From assembly GCA_934096075.1 (NCBI GenBank), contig CAKOLN010000002.1, forward strand, positions 62,001 through 126,000: a stretch of DNA of 64,000 bases. Reading direction: 5' to 3'. The translations under genes were made by a program, and so were the position numbers. Shown here piece by piece: positions 36,727-44,932 of this stretch (position 1 is the first letter of the stretch; each line of letters starts with the position of its first letter). Below the pieces are notes generated by a model, which searched no databases, was not told the origin of the DNA, and saw only the letters and a list, made by a program, of their open reading frames with translations. The stretch is from an uncultured Bacilli bacterium (GTDB lineage Bacteria > Bacillota_I > Bacilli_A > RF39 > UBA660).

Positions 36727-37323
36727 TTAGTTATTTTTTTTAAAAACTGTTATTTTTTCATATCCACCTAAATCAATAACATTTTTAAAACCATTTTTGT
36801 TTAATTTAATCATTGCATTGTGGCTTCTTCTTCCACTTCTACAATAAACAAAAATATATTTGTTTTTGTCAAGTTTATTAAGATTTTTTTCTAGTTCTTC
36901 TTCTGGAATATTTATTGCATCAACCAAATGACCCGAATCAAATTCTTCTTTAGTTCTAACATCTACAATAGTGTAGTTGTTTTCAGTAATTATTTTTTTG
37001 ATGTTTTCCTCTTTTGTATCTTTAGACCACTGCCAAACATTTCCCTTAAACATTGTTTTAAAAGTCTTTTTAGAAATTGTGTATTGGACTAGATCCTCTG
37101 ACATTTGATTAAGATCATATTCATATCTAACAGTAAAACCTAAACTGTGTATTTCTTCAATATATATATTTTTGTTATTGCTCTTTATTTCTTCAACTTT
37201 TAATTTAACAAGTGGCTTATCATACAAATTAATTTCTAACCTTATACATTCCTCAACAAAGAATACCAGAAATGCGAATACTATTATTATAAAAATTAGT
37301 AGTATTCTATAAATAAACTTCAC
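36727..37323 (-). CDS. Membrane-anchored rhodanese-domain protein
   Basis: About 198 residues from a GTG start; GGAGG lies 6 bases before it, whereas the longer frame has none. One membrane helix near residues 5-26, then a linker, and a C-terminal rhodanese domain: NYTIVDVRTKEEFDSGHLVDAINIP and the active loop CRSGRRS with its catalytic Cys. It probably transfers sulfur or acts as a thiol sensor at the outer face. Confidence 0.8.
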   Translation of the reverse strand: MKFIYRILLIFIIIVFAFLVFFVEECIRLEINLYDKPLVKLKVEEIKSNNKNIYIEEIHSLGFTVRYEYDLNQMSEDLVQYTISKKTFKTMFKGNVWQWSKDTKEENIKKIITENNYTIVDVRTKEEFDSGHLVDAINIPEEELEKNLNKLDKNKYIFVYCRSGRRSHNAMIKLNKNGFKNVIDLGGYEKITVFKKNN

Positions 37324-37426
37324 ATATTTCCTCCTTTCTTTTCTTGCAATATATCCTCTTGTTATATATATAATACCACATTTTTTCCGTTTTCGGTAGA
37401 TTTTTTTATTTTTTTCTCTCACTTTA

Positions 37427-37456
37427 CAAAAAAACAAGCCATTTTTGACTTGTTTA
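37427..37456 (-). terminator. Terminator after the receiver-like gene
   Basis: ACAAG pairs with CTTGT around an A-rich loop with seven T following on the minus strand. It lies 8 bases after the stop of the frameshifted reading frame. Confidence 0.6.
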
Positions 37457-37463
37457 TAAGTAT

Positions 37464-37924
37464 TTAATTTATTTTATCTTTTAAGTCTGTGCTAAGTTTA
37501 AAGTTTACTGATTTTGAATCATTAATTTTTATTTTTTCACCAGTTAATACAATTACCTTTATATCTTTTCTTATTTTTTTACTACTTTTAAAACTTCTTC
37601 CCCACTACCATTATTTGAGTAAGTATTATTTGTAATAATTACATTATATTTATTTGGATTTTCCATAAACTCTTGAATTAATGCTTCACAACTGTGAACA
37701 ATAGTTGTTTTGCATCCAATACTTTCTAAGACGGAATTTGAAATAATTGCCATTTGCTCATAATAATCACCGAGTAGCACTGACACTTTTTTACTCGGTT
37801 TATACTTATGCAAGTTATCAATTTTTTCTTTACTTTTTTCATGTACTATTTTATTATAAAAATACGAACTGATTTTATTCTCATTATATTTATTATTACT
37901 TGAAACAATTTCGTTTTGATTCAT
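37464..37924 (-). pseudogene. Receiver-like protein interrupted by a -1 frameshift at an A7 run
   Basis: From ATG at 37924 (site GGGG) the zero frame runs to a stop at 37571. It shows receiver-like strands VSVLLGDYYEQ, TTIVHSCEAL and NVIITNNTYSNNGSGEEVL, in which the phospho-acceptor position is Asn, not Asp. The stop follows A AAA AAA TAA. Slipping back one base gives KKIRKDIKVIVLTGEKI, the expected fourth strand, and a stop at 37464 just before a terminator. This is either an indel, a sequencing error, or programmed -1 frameshifting. Confidence 0.5.
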
Positions 37925-38168
37925 AGTTATCCCCACATTTTGTACCAAAAGTTGGATCTTTAAATAGTTGTTTAAAAGCTAAAAGCATAAGATCTGATAC
38001 AAGAAATATTATACTTTTTTACCAAAAATGTCAATCGATTTCAATAAATTTACTAAAATTTGTCAAGACATTTGAACTATTTTTTTGCATACAAAAACAA
38101 CTTTTTCACATTTATCAAACACATGTTTCTATTCTTTAAGTCCGTTTCTTTTTCCAGGGAAAACAACC

Positions 38169-38259
38169 TTTTTAGAAAATATATTTTATTCTAAAATATT
38201 CCCAATTTTTTCTACCCTTTTTCATTCCCTACGAAAAATTGGTATTTTCTAAAAAGTTA
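38169..38259. repeat. Fold-back at the 3' end of the DDE transposase gene
   Basis: CTTTTTAGAAAATA and TATTTTCTAAAAAG are perfect inverted repeats, with CCAATTTTT/AAAAATTGG nested inside. It includes the last transposase codons. It may be a terminator that blocks read-through or one end of the element. The rest of 37925-38228 shows only the TTTCAATAAATTTACTA match at 38039. Confidence 0.5.
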
Positions 38260-39305
38260 TCAAGTATCACAACTTTCGGGATTTTTATCTTACACCCAAA
38301 ATATTCTTCACACTTCTCAATTGGAGTATAATCACACTTCCACCTTTTTCTATTATTGTATTCTTCTAAAAATTTATCTACATAGTAACATAATGAATCA
38401 TTATCTACAATATCATCCCAACCTAAACACTCCCTCTCAATCGTCCAGTGAAATGACTCGACATCACTCTGAGCTGTACAATGTCCAGGTATTATCGTTT
38501 TATGTTCCTTAAAGTTCTCATTCACAAATAAAGTAACAATACTTTTTTTATTCTCACCACAATATGGACCATGACGTTTACGATTAGTATTCTCTGAACC
38601 ATTGTCCGTCTGCACGGTAATAGTTTTTAGATCTAAAGCAGGAATACTTTTAAAAAATAAGTACAGAATATTTTTTAAAAATATAGCATTGTTAGTTACA
38701 CTTTTCTCACTGCCATATGCGACAATAACAAAACCTGTGGATACATCTCGAAAAGTGAACTCATACTTCGCGAGATTATTATCTCTAAAGTATGGCTTTA
38801 AATTCGGAATATCTGTAAGATATTTAACATCAATCTGCACACGTTCAAATGGTTTAAGTTTCCTTTTCCAGGAAACATCGCCACCATTTGTTTTTCCTTT
38901 CTTCCTATTTTTCTTTTTACCTAATTCTTCATTAACATATCTATTACAAGTAACGTAAGACACTTCATCACTCAACTGAAGTGTCTTATATATTTTAGTG
39001 GATGTAATACAACACTTTTTATTCTTTTTCTCTTTAGTTAAATCTTTTATCTTTTTTATCACATCATCAGAAGCTTTTTTAGGACTACTATGTGGTCTTT
39101 TAGACATATCATATAATCCAGCTCTACCTGATTTCAAATATCTTCTACGCCATCTTTTTATCGTATTCCTAGATGTACGATAAAACTTGGCTGTTTTATT
39201 TATTCCCAAATCATAACTAAGCTTCACAATTTCTTCTCTTTTATCAACAATATAATCAATATTTTTAGAGTTGTGATATATTTCTACATAACTAACTATC
39301 TGCAT
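38229..39305 (-). CDS. DDE (rve) transposase, IS481-like
   Basis: 358 residues. N-terminal helix-turn-helix (NKTAKFYRTSRNTIKRWRRRY) plus the GLYDMSKRPHSSP linker, then an rve core with the acidic residues in QIDVKYLT, TVQTDNGSE and DVESFHWTIERE. The frame looks complete. It borders the filamentous prophage; some filamentous phages use such transposases to integrate, so it may belong to the prophage or be an independent insertion. Clear terminal repeats were not found by eye. Confidence 0.85.
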   Translation of the reverse strand: MQIVSYVEIYHNSKNIDYIVDKREEIVKLSYDLGINKTAKFYRTSRNTIKRWRRRYLKSGRAGLYDMSKRPHSSPKKASDDVIKKIKDLTKEKKNKKCCITSTKIYKTLQLSDEVSYVTCNRYVNEELGKKKNRKKGKTNGGDVSWKRKLKPFERVQIDVKYLTDIPNLKPYFRDNNLAKYEFTFRDVSTGFVIVAYGSEKSVTNNAIFLKNILYLFFKSIPALDLKTITVQTDNGSENTNRKRHGPYCGENKKSIVTLFVNENFKEHKTIIPGHCTAQSDVESFHWTIERECLGWDDIVDNDSLCYYVDKFLEEYNNRKRWKCDYTPIEKCEEYFGCKIKIPKVVILDNFLENTNFS

Positions 39306-39370
39306 AAACTCCTCCTGGTGCTTTATTATAATTTATTAGCTATTAAAATGGAAGAACAAAATTATATCAC

Positions 39371-39453
39371 AAAAACCCACTATGTAAGAAAAGCAAGATG
39401 CTTTCAAAAACAAGAGAAAAATTAAAATTTTTCTCTTGACATAGTGGGTTTTT
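39371..39453. repeat. Complex inverted repeat with two inner hairpins
   Basis: Outer arms AAAAACCCACTATGT and ACATAGTGGGTTTTT are perfect 15-base complements. Inside are AAAGCA/TGCTTT and the 12-base AAGAGAAAAATT/AATTTTTCTCTT. Either orientation ends in five T after the outer arm. It could be a bidirectional terminator, an element end, or a small RNA. Confidence 0.6.
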
Positions 39454-39636
39454 ATGATGAGTTAAAATCGCTCCCCTTTTAATAATTAAAATTGTTGCAA
39501 ATTGCAAAATCTGAACAACATCCATATAAACAGATTTCAATTTTGAATATTTCGAGATAAAATTTAAATCTTTAAACAAACATTTTAAAAATTTTTTTAT
39601 TTTCTTGAGATTATACAAATGACTAACAAACCTTTA

Positions 39637-39803
39637 CAAAAATTAATATTGACACCAGGAACCCAAAGACATGATTAAGAAGATACACGCGAAAAAATAC
39701 CAGAGCATACAAAGAAGTGTTAATCTAAAATTTCTTGAAGAAATTTTAGTATTTTCGGTGTATTGACATTATGTGCTATTAAAAAATCTGTTCAATAGAA
39801 CAG
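39637..39803. repeat. Left arm of an imperfect inverted repeat around the SSB-like gene
   Basis: Shares, in inverted order and with gaps, CAAAAATTAATATT, ACAC.AGG, CAAAGACATGAT, AAGATACA, TTTTCGGT, GTATTGACAT and TCAATAGAACAG with 40118-40261. Apart from this arm, 39454-39821 holds no supported gene. Confidence 0.55.
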
Positions 39804-39821
39804 AAAGGTTGGTGAAAGTCC

Positions 39822-40115
39822 ATGAATAAGTTTACTATCATAGGTAACATAGTTTTTCTATCAGATGATCTTTGTACTGATTTATATGGTCGTAAAGACC
39901 ATATTATAGAGGTACGTACAAAGGTTAAAGAGAACGAAAAACTAAAAACTAATTTTTACATAATACACTTAGACATTAAGAACTTCCTATTGATTAAGAA
40001 ACATCTAAAGAACGGTGATACTATTGCAATTAGCGGTAGAATCGAGAGCGTTATACCCTTTAGTAATATATTAATCGCCGAAAAAATTAGTTTTCTAACA
40101 AGTAGAACAGATTAA
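39822..40115 (+). CDS. SSB-like single-stranded DNA-binding protein
   Basis: 97 residues, with the OB-fold opening seen in SSB: FTIIGNIVFLSDD, NFYIIHLDIKNFLLI, HLKNGDTIAISGRIES and a final beta strand ending in LTSRTD. Shorter than housekeeping SSB and without the acidic tail. It is on the plus strand, opposite to the neighbouring Rep and Zot genes. A gene for a single-stranded-DNA phage would be expected to include such a protein. Site GAAAGGTTGG lies before the ATG. Confidence 0.6.
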   Translation: MNKFTIIGNIVFLSDDLCTDLYGRKDHIIEVRTKVKENEKLKTNFYIIHLDIKNFLLIKKHLKNGDTIAISGRIESVIPFSNILIAEKISFLTSRTD

Positions 40116-40117
40116 AT

Positions 40118-40261
40118 CTGTTCTATTGATTTCAATATTATAACACATATGTCAATACCAAGGCAAGACCGAAAATGATTATATCGGGGAATGCTCTTAA
40201 CTGTATCTTCTCGCTGAAGAAACAATATCATGTCTTTGCCTAGTGTAAATATTAATTTTTG
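40118..40261. repeat. Right arm of the inverted repeat around the SSB-like gene
   Basis: The reverse complement aligns block by block with 39637-39803. At its inner edge is the 21-base palindrome built from AGAACAGATT and AATCTGTTCT, directly after the SSB-like stop. Confidence 0.55.
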
Positions 40262-40343
40262 ATAAAACATTTGCCTGTCAATTGATTAATAATGGGAAAA
40301 TAAAAAAATAAATTTTATAAAAACATTTGTCTAGGATTTAAAT

Positions 40344-40370
40344 TAAAAAAAGATGGAATCTCTTCCATCA
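40344..40370 (-). terminator. Terminator of the prophage operon
   Basis: GATGGAA-GAGA-TTCCATC followed by seven T on the minus strand, right after rep. Confidence 0.8.
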
Positions 40371-40382
40371 AAATTGACAATT

Positions 40383-41669
40383 TTAATTACTTCCATTTTT
40401 AACTACTAAAAACTCTTTTACTGAATCTACATATGATTCTATTTCATCTAAAGTAAAGACATTTAATCCTTTACTAACTCTATATTCATTTATATACTGA
40501 AGTTCTTTACTTGTAAGTTTTTCAGCACCAGTCATAAACAAATTATATAAATATCTACTTGATAACTCATCTTTTGTTATATCAGGTAAATCAGCAATAA
40601 AAACACAGAAATTACTAAATGAAACTGATTTATCAATCCATTGTTTTTTCTTAGTTATTGAATACTCAATCGGGCGATTCTGGAAAGGAATCTTCTTACA
40701 ATTATCTAAGAAATCAGACCACCATTTTTGATATGACCATCTAGATCTAGTTTTATCAGTCGCACTTCTAACACGAAATGAAATATAATTATTAATGATA
40801 CTTTTTACATAATCATTAAACGACTCACAATCTATATGAAGATCTACTGTAGCAATACAATTTACTTTATCACTAAAATAAAGATAGTGATTAACTATAG
40901 CTAATGCTTTATCATTACGAAATCTAGTTTCAAAACGATTCCAATGAGTAATTGATTCATCAACTAATATAGAGTTACATCTACGTTCTTTCAATTTATC
41001 ATAAAATGTAAATTGTATATCTGAAGCACGAGATCCAAACTGAATTGTATGACCAATATTATCAAGAGATATTAAATCTTCTTTTTTAATTTGAATACTA
41101 CTTCTAAATCTAGTAACAACTTCTACATTTCTAATACAATCAGCGACACGATCTAAAGTCCAATATTCGCCAGTATAATCATCAAAGCTTACGTCTATTC
41201 TAGTATAATGAGGTCTAAAATCTTTTAACTTATAAAATAACTCATCATATGATAAACCTAAATCTTCGAACTCACGACATGCTGTACCAGAAAGAAGAAT
41301 ATGTACTCCAAACTCAGGATGTTCATCATTGCCAAGAATTTTAATATTCTTATAACTATAACAAAATGTATAAGGACGAATAGGAGTTTCAACATTAAAT
41401 AAAACTCTAGTTCTATCTATTCTAAACAAATACCAAAAAATATCATAATAATCATTAAATCTAACATTATCTGAAGATCCTTGAAATATATCTTCTATTT
41501 TTCTTTGAAAAAACTCATCTACATTTTCAATATCTTTTGACTTAAAAGGGAATATTGTAACCTGGATCCAGTCAAAAAGTAAAAATTGCCTTAAAATAGG
41601 ACCACTTGCATTTACTACCCCCCTATTAGTGAGGGGGGCTACATGCAGAGAATTTAACTCTGTTTTCAT
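40383..41669 (-). CDS. Replication initiation protein, Rep_trans family
   Basis: About 428 residues from the ATG preceded by GGAGGT; a longer frame to 41720 would run through the upstream hairpin. Family marks are FDWIQVTIFPF near residue 33, HYTRIDVSFDDY (the RxDxxxD motif) and FTFYDKLKERR. These initiators nick a double-strand origin for rolling-circle replication and are typical of filamentous phages and small plasmids. It is the last gene of the phage operon, 57 bases after the Zot-like gene. Confidence 0.85.
   Translation of the reverse strand: MKTELNSLHVAPLTNRGVVNASGPILRQFLLFDWIQVTIFPFKSKDIENVDEFFQRKIEDIFQGSSDNVRFNDYYDIFWYLFRIDRTRVLFNVETPIRPYTFCYSYKNIKILGNDEHPEFGVHILLSGTACREFEDLGLSYDELFYKLKDFRPHYTRIDVSFDDYTGEYWTLDRVADCIRNVEVVTRFRSSIQIKKEDLISLDNIGHTIQFGSRASDIQFTFYDKLKERRCNSILVDESITHWNRFETRFRNDKALAIVNHYLYFSDKVNCIATVDLHIDCESFNDYVKSIINNYISFRVRSATDKTRSRWSYQKWWSDFLDNCKKIPFQNRPIEYSITKKKQWIDKSVSFSNFCVFIADLPDITKDELSSRYLYNLFMTGAEKLTSKELQYINEYRVSKGLNVFTLDEIESYVDSVKEFLVVKNGSN
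41618..41638. promoter_or_regulatory. GC hairpin inside the start of rep
   Basis: CCCCCC and GGGGGG around a 9-base loop, in the first 20 codons of rep. Its composition is wholly unlike the surrounding AT-rich DNA. Candidate nick-site hairpin of the double-strand origin or translational control. Confidence 0.45.
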
Positions 41670-41691
41670 TTTTTTAACCTCCAATAGCAAC

Positions 41692-41722
41692 GATTGTTCG
41701 CACGTGGTACGTGCGTACAATC
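41692..41722. promoter_or_regulatory. Hairpin between the Zot-like gene and rep
   Basis: GATTGTTCGCACG pairs with CGTGCGTACAATC (12 of 13) around five bases. Candidate phage origin or packaging signal, both of which are hairpins in filamentous phages. Confidence 0.5.
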
Positions 41723-41726
41723 TAAC

Positions 41727-42515
41727 TTATTTATCTTTAACCATATCAAAATTATTTTTAATATCATCAAGCGTTAAATTTAAAGTAGAATAAGGAATAC
41801 TCTCGAAATAATTTTCTTCTTCAACTAATGCTTTCATATACTTAGTATCATAACTTTTAAATATTTTTTTATATTTAAATATTCTTATCTTATTTTCAAA
41901 ATCATACATACATTCTTCTTTTTTTACTTTCGTACTTTTACCATAATCTTCAAAATTATAATAAATACTATATTTAAATAAACATATACCTATAAAAGGG
42001 ATCTTTATAAATTTCTTTATCTTATAAAATTCATCACAAAGTACTCTAACTTGTTTAACTAATCTAGACGGGTGCTGACATATTACATAAATATCTTTTA
42101 TTCCAAAGTGTCTATGAAACTGAAAAGTCTTTTGAATCTTTCTAGGAAAATTTTTATATTCTAAGGAATCACATACTGCATGGAACTCATCAAAAATATA
42201 TACACTATCAGGAATATGTCTTTTATAAGTATTAAAATCCATTATAGATACTTTTCTTGAGTATACATTACGATCAACATAATTAACTTTTCTCTGTAAA
42301 TTACCATTTTCATCATAAACTCTTACAACATGTTTTTTATATTTCTTTCTCTTACTAAAATAATTAGATAACTGAATAGGGTAATTACTAAAAACATTAT
42401 TAATTCTTCTATTTTTCTTAAATAAATTCTCTCTTTTAAATTTCTTTTTAGCTAAATAAGTAGCAAATAATGTCTTGCCAGATCCAGGAACTCCACCAAT
42501 AAAAACGACACTCAT
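41727..42515 (-). CDS. Zot-like assembly ATPase of filamentous phage
   Basis: 262 residues. Walker A GGVPGSGKT at residues 7-15 and Walker B VYIFDEFHAV near 100, followed by RKIQKTFQFHRHFG and DIYVICQHPSRLVKQVR, the usual Zot pattern with its QxxxxV-type sensor. Zot/gpI proteins power extrusion of the phage through the membrane. Family members usually have a membrane helix in the second half; here only a weak hydrophobic patch (IPFIGICLFKYSIYY) is seen. Overlaps the upstream gene by 4 bases. Confidence 0.85.
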   Translation of the reverse strand: MSVVFIGGVPGSGKTLFATYLAKKKFKRENLFKKNRRINNVFSNYPIQLSNYFSKRKKYKKHVVRVYDENGNLQRKVNYVDRNVYSRKVSIMDFNTYKRHIPDSVYIFDEFHAVCDSLEYKNFPRKIQKTFQFHRHFGIKDIYVICQHPSRLVKQVRVLCDEFYKIKKFIKIPFIGICLFKYSIYYNFEDYGKSTKVKKEECMYDFENKIRIFKYKKIFKSYDTKYMKALVEEENYFESIPYSTLNLTLDDIKNNFDMVKDK

Positions 42516-42739
42516 GAAACAACATCATCCTTATCAATAAACTCTATATTAAATTCTTTTAATTCGTCTTTAAAAATCTTCTTACATCTTTTTTTATCAT
42601 ACTTTATTAAAATACGATTTATATCTGAATAATATAAAGCATAAAATAAATCAGTATTTGACTTAATCTCAAACTTTATTATCAAATAATGAAATATAAG
42701 CATAAGAACTGAAACAACAATAAAACCAAATATACTCAT
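42512..42739 (-). CDS. Small phage membrane protein
   Basis: 75 residues with one N-terminal helix (FIVVSVLMLIFHYLIIKF) and a charged cytoplasmic tail. Four-base overlaps on both sides place it firmly in the phage operon. In this position filamentous phages encode assembly or minor-coat proteins; no family is recognised. Confidence 0.7.
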   Translation of the reverse strand: MSIFGFIVVSVLMLIFHYLIIKFEIKSNTDLFYALYYSDINRILIKYDKKRCKKIFKDELKEFNIEFIDKDDVVS

Positions 42740-42954
42740 TTCTTACCTCCTTTCTTTAACTTTTTAACTTCTTTTTCTAAATTCTCAACTTTATTTATTA
42801 AACATATAACTTCATAAATTTTATAACCAATATAAAATAAAAATATTCCAATAAATAAAAGAGTATAAAAACAACCTAAAGTATAAACCACATAATTTAA
42901 CCAACCAGGAAAACCAAAATCTTTAACATAATCAACAAAATTCAACATATACAT
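42736..42954 (-). CDS. Small phage membrane protein with coiled-coil tail
   Basis: 72 residues: short N-terminus, one helix (YTLGCFYTLLFIGIFLFYIGY) and a basic heptad-like tail (VENLEKEVKKLKKGGKK). Unknown function; probably a minor structural or assembly protein. Confidence 0.7.
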   Translation of the reverse strand: MYMLNFVDYVKDFGFPGWLNYVVYTLGCFYTLLFIGIFLFYIGYKIYEVICLINKVENLEKEVKKLKKGGKK

Positions 42955-42969
42955 ATATCATCACTCTCC

Positions 42970-43827
42970 TTAAAACTTAAATATCATACTTATACCTTTA
43001 TAAACTAATTTTATAAATATATATATTGATAAACCTATAATTCCTAAAAACAAAATATTAAATCCCAATACAATCACCACTTTCTGAAAATCTGTAAAAC
43101 TTTCTAAATCATAATTACTTAAAATATTAAATTCTTTTATATCTTCAAAATCATAAAATAAATAAAAATCTCTATCATCTAACTTTATCTCTTTAACCTG
43201 ATATTTATCTACTTCTAACCATTCATAAGTATTTTCTAAAGGTGTTGTACTAATATGAGCAAAAATATAATCAATAAACTCATACAACTCAGGATGACCT
43301 GAAAACATATCATCAGAATATTTTCGAGTAAAAACTATATCGTAATCATAAACTGAATTTAATTTATTTAAAGTAACAACATTATTTACATTTATGTAAA
43401 CATACGAATAAGAACCAACTTGTTTATAACTTAAAATAAATCGACCATTAGTATAATCAATAAAAAATCCAAATGGATTACCCACATCACTAAATATGTT
43501 TCCTTTACAATAATAATAATCACTACAATTAGATAAGTTTTTCCAAACATCTTGTTCCATCAAATTATCAGGTATAGCATTATAAAATGTTTTACCATTC
43601 ATATTATCGCCAATTTGTAGAGGTGTAACTTCTCCAATAACTTCCTTAACAACATAATACTTATCATCTTTAATATAAACTTTATTCATAATATCTTTAG
43701 TTGGTTCAGGTAAAGTATCAACTTGTACTTGTTCCCAATCATAGTATGTATCAGCTGATAAAAATCCAGGCACAAAAAGTAATAATCCTAATATTATAAT
43801 TGCATATATATAAGCAATCTTTTTCAT
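42970..43827 (-). CDS. Secreted, C-terminally anchored phage protein
   Basis: 285 residues. Signal peptide (IAYIYAIIILGLLLFVPGFLSA), about 220 extracellular residues rich in Tyr, Asp and Asn, and a C-terminal membrane helix with basic end (GIIGLSIYIFIKLVYKGISM). This is the layout of a filamentous-phage minor tip protein. Four-base overlap with the upstream gene. Confidence 0.65.
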   Translation of the reverse strand: MKKIAYIYAIIILGLLLFVPGFLSADTYYDWEQVQVDTLPEPTKDIMNKVYIKDDKYYVVKEVIGEVTPLQIGDNMNGKTFYNAIPDNLMEQDVWKNLSNCSDYYYCKGNIFSDVGNPFGFFIDYTNGRFILSYKQVGSYSYVYINVNNVVTLNKLNSVYDYDIVFTRKYSDDMFSGHPELYEFIDYIFAHISTTPLENTYEWLEVDKYQVKEIKLDDRDFYLFYDFEDIKEFNILSNYDLESFTDFQKVVIVLGFNILFLGIIGLSIYIFIKLVYKGISMIFKF

Positions 43828-44150
43828 AATTTTGTTGCTTCACCTGTCTTTCTATTAACTTTATACCTAACATGGGTATAAACTCCATCTCCATGAGATG
43901 TACTCTTTGTCATATGATAATAATTTGCTTTTTCTTTCTTGTTTTCTGCATTTCTAAATGTTGTAATTCCATAACTAATACCATCTCCAAAATGAGGAAC
44001 TACAAAACCAAATAAACTAAATATTGCTATTAGTAATAAACCTCCAAAAATGAAATGAGTTAAACTTAAATCTCCATATATTTTCCACTCCATAGAGCGA
44101 GTGATAAAATCACTAATTAAATTAAATATAAATTGTAATACTTCTTTCAT
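43824..44150 (-). CDS. Small phage membrane protein
   Basis: 108 residues. An amphipathic N-terminus, one strong helix (THFIFGGLLLIAIFSLFGFVV) and a basic C-terminal tail (YKVNRKTGEATKL) that could contact phage DNA. Overlaps its neighbours by 4 and 1 bases. Unknown family. Confidence 0.65.
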   Translation of the reverse strand: MKEVLQFIFNLISDFITRSMEWKIYGDLSLTHFIFGGLLLIAIFSLFGFVVPHFGDGISYGITTFRNAENKKEKANYYHMTKSTSHGDGVYTHVRYKVNRKTGEATKL

Positions 44151-44335
44151 TATCTCAACTTCCTTATTTCATTACGGACAAATATAAAGAAAGAATAAAC
44201 AACAAGAAAGAACAAGAAAGCCAATAAAACTGCAAAAATATCATAAAGAAATGACATACTAGGAGATAATTCTCCTATAATCTTAACAGACAAATCTCTA
44301 AAACTTTCTATAGCTAAAAAATACATAAAATACAC
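44150..44335 (-). CDS. Small one-helix phage protein, minor coat candidate
   Basis: 61 residues: acidic or neutral N-terminal part, a hydrophobic helix (IFAVLLAFLFFLVVYSFFIFV) and a basic end RNEIRKLR. Acidic-hydrophobic-basic order is that of inovirus coat proteins. Site AAAGGAAGTG. Confidence 0.6.
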   Translation of the reverse strand: MYFMYFLAIESFRDLSVKIIGELSPSMSFLYDIFAVLLAFLFFLVVYSFFIFVRNEIRKLR

Positions 44336-44427
44336 TTCCTTTCGTAAAGTTTAATGTAAAATTATCATTAAACTAATCTTTTATTTATATTATTTTGATA
44401 AAATCTTCTTAGAAAGAAGGATTAAAT

Positions 44428-44706
44428 ATGAAATTTATAATAATTTTAATAATTATATTAATAACATTAGGAACTATAAACGCACTATTAAAAAACAAAA
44501 TTAATAAAGAAGAAACAAGTGAAATGAATACAAAAGAATATTACTTATACAATATAAATAAAAATATAAACATTATTAAAAATATTTTATTAATACCAAC
44601 TATAATAACAATTATTGTAACAATATTAGGAATATTAATAGCAACAAATATAATTAACATTAAAACAAATCAAAAATTTAGATTAATACAAATATCAGGT
44701 AGTTAA
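44428..44706 (+). CDS. Small membrane protein on the opposite strand inside the prophage
   Basis: 92 residues with two Ile-rich helices separated by a polar segment (NKEETSEMNTKEYYLYNINK). AGAAGG lies 8 bases before the ATG, which supports it, but it is one of only two plus-strand frames within the phage operon and its Ile richness could be an AT artefact. It converges with the next gene with a 4-base overlap. If real, it might be a superinfection or accessory gene. Confidence 0.45.
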   Translation: MKFIIILIIILITLGTINALLKNKINKEETSEMNTKEYYLYNINKNINIIKNILLIPTIITIIVTILGILIATNIINIKTNQKFRLIQISGS

Positions 44707-44927
44707 GAATGTATAGCTTTATAAATAATAACAACAAATGAAATGGTAACAACAGATATTAAAATAGCACCAAGATTAGAAGGTAAACTAGAAAAAATAT
44801 CAACACAATAATCAAAAAATTCAATAATAAAACTAAATAAATAGTATAAACCTTGAAAAACTTTTTTTATTATATCAGTAATGAAAAAAGTTACTTCAGT
44901 AATACCAGACAATATATACATACTCAC
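44703..44927 (-). CDS. Small hydrophobic phage protein
   Basis: 74 residues with two hydrophobic segments and a C-terminal helix (GAILISVVTISFVVIIYKA). It lies 5 bases after the 523-residue tip candidate. Possible minor coat protein. Confidence 0.6.
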   Translation of the reverse strand: MSMYILSGITEVTFFITDIIKKVFQGLYYLFSFIIEFFDYCVDIFSSLPSNLGAILISVVTISFVVIIYKAIHS

Positions 44928-44932
44928 ACCTC

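Noticed and set aside
39367..39618. 83-residue minus-strand frame between the DDE transposase and the SSB-like gene
   Set aside because: It runs through the perfect inverted repeat and its second half is the repeat itself; no good ribosome site.
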